Positions 50,029 to 59,667 of a stretch of 64,000 nt of DNA are shown one piece after another. The DNA lies in NCBI GenBank assembly GCA_002364085.1, contig DEXK01000013.1, positions 406,518-470,517 of the forward strand, given 5' to 3'. Position 1 is the first letter of the stretch, and the number at the start of each line of letters is the position of its first letter. The translations under genes were made by a program, and so were the position numbers. The notes below the pieces were generated by a model, which was given only the letters and a program-made list of their open reading frames with translations, had not been told where the DNA came from and did not search any database. Source of the stretch: Balneolaceae bacterium UBA3186 (lineage in GTDB: Bacteria > Bacteroidota > Rhodothermia > Balneolales > Balneolaceae).

Positions 50029-51030
50029 GTGAGAATAAGTAAGTTAATTTTATTTGGTCTGGCTTTACTTCTAACTAGTACTCAGGTGTATAGTCAAAAG
50101 AAGAGAGCACAAACAAGTATGAAGTTCTTAAGTGTTTCTCCTTCAGCAAGAGCATCGGCATTATCTGATGCGGTAACTTCTGTTGAAATGGGTGCTTACA
50201 GTGCTTTTTATAATCCGGCTACGATGGTTAATATAACCTCTAAATATTCTGCCACAATTGGTTCAGTTCAATGGATCACTGATATAAATCACAATTCAGC
50301 GTCGCTTATCTTTATGCCATCTGATGGTAAATATGGTGTATTTGGGCTGAATGCAATTTCGGTAGATTATGGGGATATCATTTCAACAGTAGTGGACGAA
50401 AGTGAAGAAAAAGGATATCGTGATAATGGATTTGTAAATCCAACAGCGATGGTTCTTGGACTTTCTTATGCTAACGCGGTTACAGATCAATTTTCAGTGG
50501 GTGCAAATTTCAGATATGCTACACATGATCTTGGTTCTGTTACAACCGGATCTGATGGTGCAGATGGATATGTTTCTCAATCATATTCAGCCTCAACAAC
50601 AGTTTTGGACTTTGGTATTCTTTACAAAACCGGATTCGAAAGTTTAAACTTTGCTATGGCGCTTAGGAATTTTTCTCCTGAGGTTTCTTATGATACTGAG
50701 AATTCAGAATTGCCACTTACGTTCAAAATTGGTGTATCCATGGATGTTTTAGATTTGACAGATTTGGAAGACCACTCTTTATTAGTAAGTATAGATGCAA
50801 ATCGCCCACGAGATTACGACGAGCAGATCTTAATAGGATTAGAATATACTTTCATAGATCGCTTCATTGTACGTGGTGGATATGGTTTTCCTAAAGATGA
50901 AGAAGAATTCGCATTTGGCTTTGGATTAAAACAACCGCTAGGTGGCTTTGATCTAGGTGTAGATTACTCTTATACGCAGTTCGGAGTTTTTGGTGAAGTA
51001 AATAGATTAAGCGTTCAATTAGGATTTTAA
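50029..51030 (+). CDS. PorV/PorQ-family outer-membrane protein
   Basis: A 333-residue barrel protein: signal peptide about 1-22 (TQVYSQ), then SMKFLSVSPSARASALSDAV, SAFYNPATMVNITSKYS and ISVDYGDI, the UPF0164/PorV pattern, ending LSVQLGF. PorV shuttles type IX cargo from the translocon to the surface-attachment machinery. This is a shorter paralogue within a cargo operon, not with core secretion genes, so a dedicated role for this locus is plausible. Start is GTG 50029, 8 bases after the previous stop. Confidence 0.85.
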   Translation: MRISKLILFGLALLLTSTQVYSQKKRAQTSMKFLSVSPSARASALSDAVTSVEMGAYSAFYNPATMVNITSKYSATIGSVQWITDINHNSASLIFMPSDGKYGVFGLNAISVDYGDIISTVVDESEEKGYRDNGFVNPTAMVLGLSYANAVTDQFSVGANFRYATHDLGSVTTGSDGADGYVSQSYSASTTVLDFGILYKTGFESLNFAMALRNFSPEVSYDTENSELPLTFKIGVSMDVLDLTDLEDHSLLVSIDANRPRDYDEQILIGLEYTFIDRFIVRGGYGFPKDEEEFAFGFGLKQPLGGFDLGVDYSYTQFGVFGEVNRLSVQLGF

Positions 51031-51044
51031 TTTTTTAGACAGTA

Positions 51045-52310
51045 ATGAAATTCAAAAATAATTTAATACCTGCCGTTTTACTCATAGTAGCTTTCTTCTT
51101 CACAAGTTGTAAGGATGGGAATAGTATATATGATTCTGAGTATGAGGCGCCAAATGAAACTCCTGTAATTACAGCAATCAGTCCTGCTAACGGATATTTA
51201 GCCGGTGTGGATTCTGTTATCGTAACAGGACAAGGCTTTTCAGCTGAGATCGATGAAATGACTATCAATTTTGGAGGATCACCTGGAGTAATAAAAGCAG
51301 CTTCAGAAACTCAGTTAATAGTGAGACCTGGAGTTATTTCCGGAACCGGACTTCCGGTTGTAGTTTCAAGAAGGGGAGCTGAATTTTTCAGTTCTAGCTT
51401 TCCTTATACTTTGAGACAACCTCAAGGTTTTTATCCTGGTACTGACAATAGTTCTGTTCCAACAACTAAAGCAGCTGTAGATGGAAGTAACAATATCTAC
51501 ACAATAATAAATCGTAATGGGGTGATCAGATATACCCGAATAGCACCTGATGGTACTGTAACCAGAGATCTAGTAAAATATCCCGGGGAGCCAAGACCTG
51601 ATCCTGAAGATTCAAGACCGTACCCAACAGACAGTACTATGAGATTTACAGCTTTTAGTGATATCGAGATCGGACCAAGTAACAATCTGTTTTTAAGTCA
51701 ACAAAGTATTAGAGCAATTTTCACCAAAACTTTTGGTGATGATCGTAGAGAGAGTGTTTGGTCTGCTTCGTCATCCTCAGGTTTAAAAATTAACGATATG
51801 GTTTTCGATGATAACGGGTTTCTATGGGTTGTTGGTTTAGATAGCGATCAAATTCACAGATTTACAGTTTCTTCCAGATCAGAAACAAAATTTCCTTTTA
51901 CAGGCCAGTTTAATAGTGTGGCTTACTTTGATAACAATAACGAATTATATGTAGGCGGTTTAATAAATGACAGCCAACAAGTTTGGAAATTTAGTATTGA
52001 TGGAAGTGGAAATTTAGGCGCGGGCGAACTATACTTTGATTATGGAGCAAACTACGATGGTGTTATTACATCTTTGATATTTGCTTCAAACGGTGAATTA
52101 TTGATCGGTAATACCGGAGAATCAAGTATTGTAAGGATCTTTCCTTCAAAACAACATCAACCATTTTATCCAGGTATGATTAAACAAGGTACATTTGGAA
52201 TTACGTGGAGAGATGATGAAATTGCAGTGGTTTCCATAAAGGGAGATGATGCAAGTGTAAATTTTATGGATATGTATGATCGCACTAGAGCTGGAATATT
52301 TGGATTTTAA
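51045..52310 (+). CDS. IPT/TIG-domain beta-propeller lipoprotein
   Basis: A 421-residue lipoprotein: hydrophobic signal with FFTSC (Cys21) as lipobox. An IPT/TIG domain follows at about 40-125 (PVITAISPANGYLAGVDSVI, then VTGQGF). The C-terminal 270 residues are NHL-like repeats (AAVDGSNNIYTIINRNGVIR, FDDNGFLWVVGLDSDQIH, FASNGELLIGNTGESSI), a beta-propeller. In SusC/D-type loci a TIG lipoprotein often serves as surface glycan-binding protein, and this may play that part here. It starts 14 bases after the PorV-like stop. Confidence 0.85.
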   Translation: MKFKNNLIPAVLLIVAFFFTSCKDGNSIYDSEYEAPNETPVITAISPANGYLAGVDSVIVTGQGFSAEIDEMTINFGGSPGVIKAASETQLIVRPGVISGTGLPVVVSRRGAEFFSSSFPYTLRQPQGFYPGTDNSSVPTTKAAVDGSNNIYTIINRNGVIRYTRIAPDGTVTRDLVKYPGEPRPDPEDSRPYPTDSTMRFTAFSDIEIGPSNNLFLSQQSIRAIFTKTFGDDRRESVWSASSSSGLKINDMVFDDNGFLWVVGLDSDQIHRFTVSSRSETKFPFTGQFNSVAYFDNNNELYVGGLINDSQQVWKFSIDGSGNLGAGELYFDYGANYDGVITSLIFASNGELLIGNTGESSIVRIFPSKQHQPFYPGMIKQGTFGITWRDDEIAVVSIKGDDASVNFMDMYDRTRAGIFGF

Positions 52311-52390
52311 GAAAACTTACACAGTGCAGACTGTTTAACACTAAACAAATAAATAATACTTATAGAAACACGGATACAAAAAGGAGAACT

Positions 52391-53788
52391 ATGAAAAACA
52401 ACAAACTATTAATTCTACTGGGGTTTTTGCTTGCACCTATGCTGGTAAATGCACAACAGTGGACTTTTGATAATACATTTATACCGGATACCGCCAATAC
52501 AAGTGACTTATTCTTTGAAGTACACGGTATTGCCGTTGATCCTGATGGAAAGGTTTGGGTTCAACCATTTTCAGCTACTGAGACTATAATTACTAACAGA
52601 GATGGTAATAATGGTGATCCAGATACGCTTACAACAAGAGCAATCTATGTTTATAATGCAGATGGAACACCAGCTAGTTTCTCTCCACTTAAAGTAATCG
52701 AATATGCAGATGGAACTACTCCAAATGATACTTTAGGTAGAGTTTGGACTGGAACTTCGTATGAAGGTTATTCAGGAAGAGGAATTGAAGCTAGTATTGC
52801 TGATGGTAACATTATCATTTCTCAGTTTAACAGACTTTACAAAGTTGATTATAAAACTGGTAAAGGACTTGCTATGGTAGATCCTACCGCTGGATGTTCT
52901 TTAGGAGAAGCAAGTACTGATGCCGATGGAAATATTTATGTTGGCTGTGTAGTAGGTACTGATGCTCCTATTTATAAATATGACAGCAATCTTGAAAACG
53001 AAGAAACTGTAATTACAACAACTGCAAGTTTCTCAAGAGATGTACAGGTTTCTGCTGATGGTCAAACTATCTGGTGGGCAGGTTACACTAATGGATATGT
53101 TTTAAGATACCAAAAGCCTGATGAATTTAGTGGCTTCGGAACTCCTGATACTGTATTAAAAGGAATCAGAGCTGAAAGTTTTGATGTTCATCCTGTTACC
53201 AAATACTTATGGGTTGGTGCTGGTTCATTAAACGATGTTCCTGGTACTCCTTATACTCCTCAAACTTGGTACGCTTTTGACTACGCTACTTTAGGAACTG
53301 CAAGTGAAGAACCATTAGATAGTATCCGTTGGGTTGCTGGTGCATGGAATGCAGACTTTACCGGAGAATTCGATGCAGGACGTCCTAGAGCTCTTGACTT
53401 CGATGCAGAAGGAACAGTAGCATATGTTGGTGTATTCAGTGGTGGTGATACTCCATATGATGTTCAAAAATTCACTACTTCTCAGGTATTTACTTCAAAT
53501 GAAAATGAAGTTAACTCAATTCCTGAAGGATTTAAGTTAGGACAAAATTATCCAAATCCGTTTAACCCTACTACCAACATCAACTATTCAATTGATCAAA
53601 CTGGTTTTGTAACATTGAAAGTGTATGATATTACAGGTAGAGAAGTAGCTACATTAGTTAACAACAGAGAAAATGCCGGTGATCACACCGTAACATTTGA
53701 TGCAACTAACCTTGCTTCCGGTGTATACATTTATACACTACAAGCAAATGGTATACGTTTAACTAACCGTATGACTTTAATTAAATAA
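52391..53788 (+). CDS. Beta-propeller protein with type A sorting domain (type IX cargo)
   Basis: A 465-residue secreted protein, signal peptide about 1-21 (MLVNAQ). Propeller-like strands with DPDGKVWVQ, DADGNIYVGC and SADGQTIWWAGY repeats fill residues 25-375. The C-terminal 85 residues are a type A sorting domain: LGQNYPNPFNPTTNINYS, LKVYDITGREVATLV, SGVYIYTL and MTLIK. AAGGAGA before the ATG is a good ribosome binding site. It closes the five-gene run, after an 80-base gap, and is followed by a strong terminator. Confidence 0.9.
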   Translation: MKNNKLLILLGFLLAPMLVNAQQWTFDNTFIPDTANTSDLFFEVHGIAVDPDGKVWVQPFSATETIITNRDGNNGDPDTLTTRAIYVYNADGTPASFSPLKVIEYADGTTPNDTLGRVWTGTSYEGYSGRGIEASIADGNIIISQFNRLYKVDYKTGKGLAMVDPTAGCSLGEASTDADGNIYVGCVVGTDAPIYKYDSNLENEETVITTTASFSRDVQVSADGQTIWWAGYTNGYVLRYQKPDEFSGFGTPDTVLKGIRAESFDVHPVTKYLWVGAGSLNDVPGTPYTPQTWYAFDYATLGTASEEPLDSIRWVAGAWNADFTGEFDAGRPRALDFDAEGTVAYVGVFSGGDTPYDVQKFTTSQVFTSNENEVNSIPEGFKLGQNYPNPFNPTTNINYSIDQTGFVTLKVYDITGREVATLVNNRENAGDHTVTFDATNLASGVYIYTLQANGIRLTNRMTLIK

Positions 53789-53803
53789 GCAATTGTTTAG
53801 TAT

Positions 53804-53831
53804 AAAAAGGCAGCCTAGTGCTGCCTTTTTT
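53804..53831 (+). terminator. Terminator after the beta-propeller gene
   Basis: AAAAAGGCAG and CTGCCTTTTT form a 10-bp stem with a 7-base loop and a T-run. It ends the receptor operon 16 bases after the stop. Confidence 0.9.
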
Positions 53832-53860
53832 ATATCATTTATATACTGAGATATAATTTT

Positions 53861-55849
53861 ATGAAAAAACTTTTTACTCTAATATTTATTCTAGCACCTT
53901 GTTTAGCATTTGCTCAAGAAAGTGTTCCTAAGTATGAATTCAGAGGAACCTGGATGGCTACAGTTATAAATTTAGATTGGCCTCAGTCAGGAGGAATACC
54001 CGTAAGGTTTCAAAAATCTGATCTTATCAACAAATTAGATAAACTTGATGAGATTGGTATAAATATTGTTTTTTTCCAGATCAGAACAGAAGGAGATGCA
54101 CTCTATGACTCTCCCATTGAACCATGGTCGAAGTATCTTACAGGGGAAGAAGGTAAAGCTCCAGATCCTTATTGGGACCCATTAGAATTTGCAATAGAAG
54201 AAGCTCATAAAAGAGGAATGGAATTACATGCGTGGTTAAATCCGTATAGAGCTATGAGAACCATACCATCAGATTTCACCCAAAAATCATTATCAGAGGT
54301 TGAACAAGATGAAGTAGATGAGAGCTTAAAGCCAATTTTGCAAAAAGAATATGAAAAAGGCAAAAGTAAGCAAATTGGAACTAGTGAACGTGATGAAAAA
54401 CATGTTTCCAACACACATCCTGAATGGTTACTTGTAATGAACGGTAAGATCGCAATTATGAATCCGGGTTTACCTGAGGTTATTAACTATAATATAGATG
54501 TAGTTATGGATGTAGTAAATCGTTATGACGTTGATGGAATTCATTTTGACGATTATTTCTATCCATATCCCCCAAATCAAATGGCATCTTTTGAAAATGA
54601 CACGCTAGATGATAGTACTTTCGAAATGTATCCGAGAGGATTTACCAATAAAGCTGACTGGAGACGGAATAATATAGATATCTTTGTGGAACAACTTTAT
54701 GATAGCATGCAAGTGGTAAAACCTTGGGTTAAATTCGGTATCAGTCCTTTTGGTATTTGGAAAAACAATGTCCCATCTGGGATAAGTGGTATGGATGCAT
54801 ATAGTGTAATTTTTGGAGATGGGATTACCTGGCTTAGAGACCAAACAATTGATTATATAACTCCTCAGCTGTACTGGGAGATTAATAGGTTTGTATATTC
54901 AAGTGGTCAAGATTATCATGCATTAGCAGACTGGTGGGCAGATAGTGCTGCTACTTACGGACGACACATGTATCCGGGCCATGGGCTTTACAGAAGCGAT
55001 TCCAATACATTTAGTGGGCAACTTTTTGACGCGAATCAAATATCAAAGCAGGTACGAATCAATCGAAAAAACCAAAAAATTCAGGGCAGTGTTTTTTTTA
55101 GAGAAAAAAACCTCACCAGTTATTCGTCTAAAGGTTTTGCGGATACACTAAGAAATAATTTTTATAAATATGATGCCCTTCAACCTGTGATGGAATGGAA
55201 AAGTATGGCTAAGCCAGAAACTCCTTCAAATTTGGTTGTGAACAGAGATCCCGAAGCTGAGTATATTTTTAATGTATCATGGAGCCCTTCATCTATTAAC
55301 CAGGTTACAAAAGGTACAGCCAGTAGTCATACTGACACCTTAGTTAAATATGCGGTTTACAGAGTCGATTCAGGAACTGCTCCAAATGAATCTGAAGAGA
55401 TGGAGAACTACTACAATCTCATCGAAGTAACAGGAGATACCAGTATTACGGATATTGCTCCACCTTCAGAGAGCGGTTATTGGTATTTTGTAACGGCTGC
55501 TAGTAGAAATAATATTGAAAGTGATCCAACTCCTGCTATAGAAGGTGGAATTGTTGTTTCAACTGATGATGAACCTGAATTAGTAAAAGAATTTCAGTTA
55601 TCACAAAACTACCCTAATCCTTTTAATCCAACAACGGTAATTAATTTCAGATTATCTGAAAGTGGATTTACAACTTTAAAGGTTTATGATATGTTAGGTA
55701 GAGAAGTTTCTACTCTTTTGAATGAGAATATGACTTCTGGAGCTTACAATATTCCTTTCAACGGGTCTAATCTTTCATCCGGGATTTATATCTATAGACT
55801 CAAATCAGGTAACAAGTCAGTAAGCCGTAGAATGACTCTAATTAAATAG
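53861..55849 (+). CDS. GHL10-type (DUF187/YngK-like) glycoside hydrolase with sorting domain
   Basis: A 662-residue secreted enzyme, signal peptide about 1-18 (LAFAQ). EFRGTWMATVINLDWPQSGG (25-44), HAWLNPYRAM, VVNRYDVDGIHFDDYFYPYP (near 225) and the QLYWEINRFVYSSGQDY stretch are the GHL10 family's TIM-barrel features; family members are glycoside-hydrolase-like and linked to cell-wall glycans. A fibronectin-like segment lies near 460-560, then a type A sorting domain (LSQNYPNPFNPTTVI, LGREVSTLLNENMTSG, RRMTLIK). Flanked by terminators, so a single-gene unit. Confidence 0.88.
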   Translation: MKKLFTLIFILAPCLAFAQESVPKYEFRGTWMATVINLDWPQSGGIPVRFQKSDLINKLDKLDEIGINIVFFQIRTEGDALYDSPIEPWSKYLTGEEGKAPDPYWDPLEFAIEEAHKRGMELHAWLNPYRAMRTIPSDFTQKSLSEVEQDEVDESLKPILQKEYEKGKSKQIGTSERDEKHVSNTHPEWLLVMNGKIAIMNPGLPEVINYNIDVVMDVVNRYDVDGIHFDDYFYPYPPNQMASFENDTLDDSTFEMYPRGFTNKADWRRNNIDIFVEQLYDSMQVVKPWVKFGISPFGIWKNNVPSGISGMDAYSVIFGDGITWLRDQTIDYITPQLYWEINRFVYSSGQDYHALADWWADSAATYGRHMYPGHGLYRSDSNTFSGQLFDANQISKQVRINRKNQKIQGSVFFREKNLTSYSSKGFADTLRNNFYKYDALQPVMEWKSMAKPETPSNLVVNRDPEAEYIFNVSWSPSSINQVTKGTASSHTDTLVKYAVYRVDSGTAPNESEEMENYYNLIEVTGDTSITDIAPPSESGYWYFVTAASRNNIESDPTPAIEGGIVVSTDDEPELVKEFQLSQNYPNPFNPTTVINFRLSESGFTTLKVYDMLGREVSTLLNENMTSGAYNIPFNGSNLSSGIYIYRLKSGNKSVSRRMTLIK

Positions 55850-55866
55850 AATTTTAATATCCCTAT

Positions 55867-55889
55867 AAAGGCTCCAAATGGAGCCTTTT
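55867..55889 (+). terminator. Terminator after the GHL10 gene
   Basis: AAAGGCTCC and GGAGCCTTT form a 9-bp stem with an AAAT loop and a short T-run. It separates the GHL10 gene from the NAGPA-like gene. Confidence 0.85.
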
Positions 55890-55921
55890 GTTTATCTATA
55901 CTTTAATTTTATTTCTTTGTT

Positions 55922-58354
55922 ATGACTAAGTTTCTTTGTGTAATAGCAGTAACACTAATTCCTATTGCTGCTTTTTCTCAGGTAAAGTTTGACACTGTTA
56001 ATGTTAAACAAATTGGGGAAGGTGCATTTCATTATTCTGTAGTAGCTTCATCTGTTCCATGGACTCTGGAGGTAATAGAAATTGATCTCACCAATGATAT
56101 ATATAGCTTGGAAACTGTAAAAGCAGAAGATAAATTATCTGCCTACGAGAAAACTAGTTCCATGTCTGCTAGAAAATCAGTAGAAGGGCATCAAGTAATT
56201 GCGGCTATAAATGGTGATTTCTATAGTGGTGGTACACCAACTAATTTGCAAGTACTTAATGGTGAGATTCTGACAAAACCCATTAACAGAGAAGTATTCG
56301 GTTACAGCAGCAATTCAGAAATGTTTATAAATACGACTAGTTATGATGGAGTTTTGAAGATCGCAGGAGAAAGCAAAACTATCAATAATGTAAATAGAGT
56401 CAGAAACAGTAATAATATCATCTTTTATAATCATTTTTTCGGATCCAGTACCTCCACAAATGAGTTTGGGACCGAATTAACTTTGAAAGCAATAGATCCC
56501 TGGGTCGTAAATGGTGAAGTAAAAGCTGTTGTGATTTCTAAAGCAGTAAACGAGGGGAATGCAACTCTTACGGATTCAACTTTTGTTCTTTCAGGTCACG
56601 GAGCAGGAGCAACTATTTTGAATTCAGTATCATTGGGAGATACATTAGTTGTTAATCACAAAGTAACTCCGGCAACTAACTCAATAACTCAAGCTGTAGG
56701 AGGGAGCGCTAAGTTTATTAGTGAAGGCATCAATCAAGGAAATTGGCCTGAAAGGCACCCCCGGTCTGCATTGGGCTTTAACGCTGATACCACTAAATTT
56801 TATTTCGTTACTGTTGATGGAAGACAATCAACCAGTGCTGGTATGACCCTTACAGAATTAGGAGACTTTATGTTGGGAATTGGAGCTCATAATGCTCTAA
56901 ATCTCGATGGGGGAGGTTCAACAACTTTAGTTGTTCATAATGAAGTTGCTAATTCTCCGTCAGATGGGGCAGGTGAAAGAAAAGTAGCAAATGCTCTAAT
57001 GTTAGTTTCGAGTGAGCAAAAAACCGGGAATCTTCATCAATTTGAAATTAATCCTTCAGTTAAAAAAATATACAGGAATCAATCTTTTGCATATAAAGTA
57101 GAAGGATCTGACGAAAACTATTTTCCGGTAAATCTGATAAGTCAGGACGTTTCTTATTCCCTTAGTGAAGGTTTTGGTGCAGAAATTTCTGATTCAGGGT
57201 TATTCATAGCAGGCAATAATCCGGATACGGGTTATGTTTTCGTAGAATACAATGGTTTTAAAGATTCTTCTTTAGTAATAATAAAAGGAATCAGAGACTT
57301 TAATTTATTTCCTGAAAGGGCTGTAACAGATGACACTAAGGAGCTAGTTTTTTTCAATACATCATTTGATAGCGATGGTATTTCTCAGCCTGTTTCAAAT
57401 AGTAACGTTAGTTGGGAAGTTGAAGATGAGACAATTGGACTTATAGAAAATGGAGTATTTAAGGGGCTAAAAGAGGGAGTTACAAATGTTATTGGAATTT
57501 TTGATGGTGTTTCTGATACAGCTCAAATAGAAGTTCAAATTGGAAGTGGAATACTTCAGGTTGGAAACTTCGAAAGTATTGAGGGGATTTCACTGGAAGG
57601 AGAAAATATTGACTTAGCTAATTCATCAGTCAGTATTTCGGATAGTATATTTACTTCAGGTTCAAATTCTTTGGAACTGAATTATCAATTTACATATGCG
57701 GGCACTCCCAGTACTTGGGCCTATTTAAGAACCAATATCCCGGTTTTTGGAGTTCCTGATACAATTTTAATTGATGGAGCTACAGATGGTAAGAGGCATT
57801 TGATAGATCTGATAGTAACAGATGACAATGCCGAGGAATTTACGATCAGGCTTAAAAGGTATGCAGACAATACCGAGTTCGATGCGTATTACCTGTCAAT
57901 GGAAAATATTTTACCGGTTGACCCCTTTAGCAACTTCTATTATCCTATTACAATTACAGGTATTGGAATAAAGTTAAAGTCTGAGCAACAGATCGGAGAG
58001 ATATATTCAGGCTCTCTTTTTTTTGACAATATGAGGATAAGTTATCCAAAGAAATTAAGTGTATCTATTGAGGAAAATATAGAAGTCCCATCAGAAAGTG
58101 AATTGATTCAAAATTATCCTAACCCATTCAATCCAACAACTGTAATTAGTTTCAAACTGGCTGAAAGTGGCCTTACTTCCTTAAAAGTATATGATATCTT
58201 GGGAAGAGAGGTTTCAACACTTCTGAATGAAAATATGACCTCCGGAACGCATAAAATATCGTTCAATGCTTCAAATTTGTCTTCTGGAATATATATCTAT
58301 CAACTTACTACTGAAACCGGATCACAAAGCAAAAGAATGACATTGATCAAATAG
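55922..58354 (+). CDS. NAGPA-type phosphodiester glycosidase with sorting domain
   Basis: An 810-residue secreted enzyme, signal peptide about 1-20 (IAAFSQ). Residues about 60-370 are the phosphodiester glycosidase (NAGPA) domain: IAAINGDFYSGGTPTNLQV (near 95), RHPRSALGF (near 280), TVDGRQSTSAGMTLTELGDF and NALNLDGGGSTTLV (near 335). The family removes N-acetylglucosamine from GlcNAc-1-phosphodiesters. Ig-like and jelly-roll regions follow, then a type A sorting domain (LIQNYPNPFNPTTVI, LGREVSTLLNENMTSG, KRMTLIK). Followed by the convergent NagX-like gene. Confidence 0.9.
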   Translation: MTKFLCVIAVTLIPIAAFSQVKFDTVNVKQIGEGAFHYSVVASSVPWTLEVIEIDLTNDIYSLETVKAEDKLSAYEKTSSMSARKSVEGHQVIAAINGDFYSGGTPTNLQVLNGEILTKPINREVFGYSSNSEMFINTTSYDGVLKIAGESKTINNVNRVRNSNNIIFYNHFFGSSTSTNEFGTELTLKAIDPWVVNGEVKAVVISKAVNEGNATLTDSTFVLSGHGAGATILNSVSLGDTLVVNHKVTPATNSITQAVGGSAKFISEGINQGNWPERHPRSALGFNADTTKFYFVTVDGRQSTSAGMTLTELGDFMLGIGAHNALNLDGGGSTTLVVHNEVANSPSDGAGERKVANALMLVSSEQKTGNLHQFEINPSVKKIYRNQSFAYKVEGSDENYFPVNLISQDVSYSLSEGFGAEISDSGLFIAGNNPDTGYVFVEYNGFKDSSLVIIKGIRDFNLFPERAVTDDTKELVFFNTSFDSDGISQPVSNSNVSWEVEDETIGLIENGVFKGLKEGVTNVIGIFDGVSDTAQIEVQIGSGILQVGNFESIEGISLEGENIDLANSSVSISDSIFTSGSNSLELNYQFTYAGTPSTWAYLRTNIPVFGVPDTILIDGATDGKRHLIDLIVTDDNAEEFTIRLKRYADNTEFDAYYLSMENILPVDPFSNFYYPITITGIGIKLKSEQQIGEIYSGSLFFDNMRISYPKKLSVSIEENIEVPSESELIQNYPNPFNPTTVISFKLAESGLTSLKVYDILGREVSTLLNENMTSGTHKISFNASNLSSGIYIYQLTTETGSQSKRMTLIK

Positions 58355-58405
58355 TATTGGAGTATTTAAATAGGGTTATAGGGTTATGTAAACTTTGTTT
58401 TTGAC

Positions 58406-59566
58406 TTATACTTTAATGATAATATTCTTCTTCTTCATCCAGGCAGCCAATCCCCAAAAAAGTAAGATCCACATTATAGCATATAGTAGAGATGCATTAA
58501 TTGGAGATGCAATTGATTTAAGAACTACTTCATAGATCCAGCCTTTAACTGAGTACGTTGTTTCATTATGAGAAACAGTGATCATACTCAAAATTCTAGC
58601 TATAACTCCACTCAGAAAGAAAACGGTAATGGCATTTAAACCAAATGCTACACCCCAGTTGGTAAATTTCTGTTTTTGTTTTACATCAAGGAACCAGTAG
58701 CATAAACCAAAAATGCACATTGCTTGACCGCCTGTAAAAATAGCATAAGAGCTTGTCCAGATATTTTTGTTAATAGGGAAGATCCAGCTCCAGATATATC
58801 CAACTATTATTAAAACAAAACCCCAGATAAAAAACTGAAGCGTTCTGGAACTTTCAGAATCATGGTCTTTCATCAGTATTCTGCCTGTCCAAATACCTAT
58901 TAATGTAGTTCCTATCGCAGGGAGGGTACTAAGTAAACCTTCGGGATCCCAATTCTCTTTCCATGTATGACCTGCTAATGTGAGTTGGTCAATATATGCA
59001 GCTAAGTTGCCCTCGGGATTATCAAGAACCCCTGCTCCAAAACCGGGAACCGGTATACCGATCATTAAGAACCAATAGCCGAGAAGTAATCCGGCTAAAG
59101 TATACATTTGAGTTTTTGGTTTTGTATATAAGAATAAGATACTTCCCACAGCATAACAGATCGCAATACGTTGCAGTACACCAGGAATTCTTAAATCAAT
59201 AAGGTTTGAATGAAATCCGAAGTCCGGAGAAAAAGTTAGATAAGGAAAAGCGGAAAGAGCTAAACCAAGCCCAAATATTTTTGCAGCTCTGATTAATGTC
59301 TTTTTTAAAAGATCAGAATTGTGAGCCCCTTTGGCTTTCGCTTTAGTAAATGCGAGAACAATTGAAACGCCTACTATAAATAAGAAAAAAGGAAAAATAA
59401 GATCGGTAGGAGTCCACCCGTGCCAGGGAGCATGTTTTAATGGTCCGTAAATATGCGACCATGAACCGGGATTGTTAACAAGTATCATTGCTGCTACAGT
59501 AGCTCCTCTGAAAAAATCCAAAGAAACTAAACGTTTACCCGAAGAGACACCGCTAATAGAGGTCAT
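58406..59566 (-). CDS. DUF5009/NagX-like membrane acyltransferase (HGSNAT family)
   Basis: A 386-residue protein with about ten membrane helices. LVSLDFFRGATVAAMILVNN at the N-terminus, WHGWTPTDLIFPFFLFIVGV and the FDPEGLLST region are conserved in the heparan-alpha-glucosaminide N-acetyltransferase/NagX family, which acetylates or transports amino sugars at the inner membrane. It is convergent with the NAGPA gene and divergent from the GlcNAc kinase (101 bases between starts), linking it to amino-sugar metabolism. Confidence 0.88.
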   Translation of the reverse strand: MTSISGVSSGKRLVSLDFFRGATVAAMILVNNPGSWSHIYGPLKHAPWHGWTPTDLIFPFFLFIVGVSIVLAFTKAKAKGAHNSDLLKKTLIRAAKIFGLGLALSAFPYLTFSPDFGFHSNLIDLRIPGVLQRIAICYAVGSILFLYTKPKTQMYTLAGLLLGYWFLMIGIPVPGFGAGVLDNPEGNLAAYIDQLTLAGHTWKENWDPEGLLSTLPAIGTTLIGIWTGRILMKDHDSESSRTLQFFIWGFVLIIVGYIWSWIFPINKNIWTSSYAIFTGGQAMCIFGLCYWFLDVKQKQKFTNWGVAFGLNAITVFFLSGVIARILSMITVSHNETTYSVKGWIYEVVLKSIASPINASLLYAIMWILLFWGLAAWMKKKNIIIKV

Positions 59567-59667
59567 ATAATTTTAATTTATTTTCGGAATGTACTTAAAA
59601 ATTATTCTTAATGTGGTAATGAAATACTGTGTTAACTATCTTCAATAAAATTTAACAAAAAATATAA

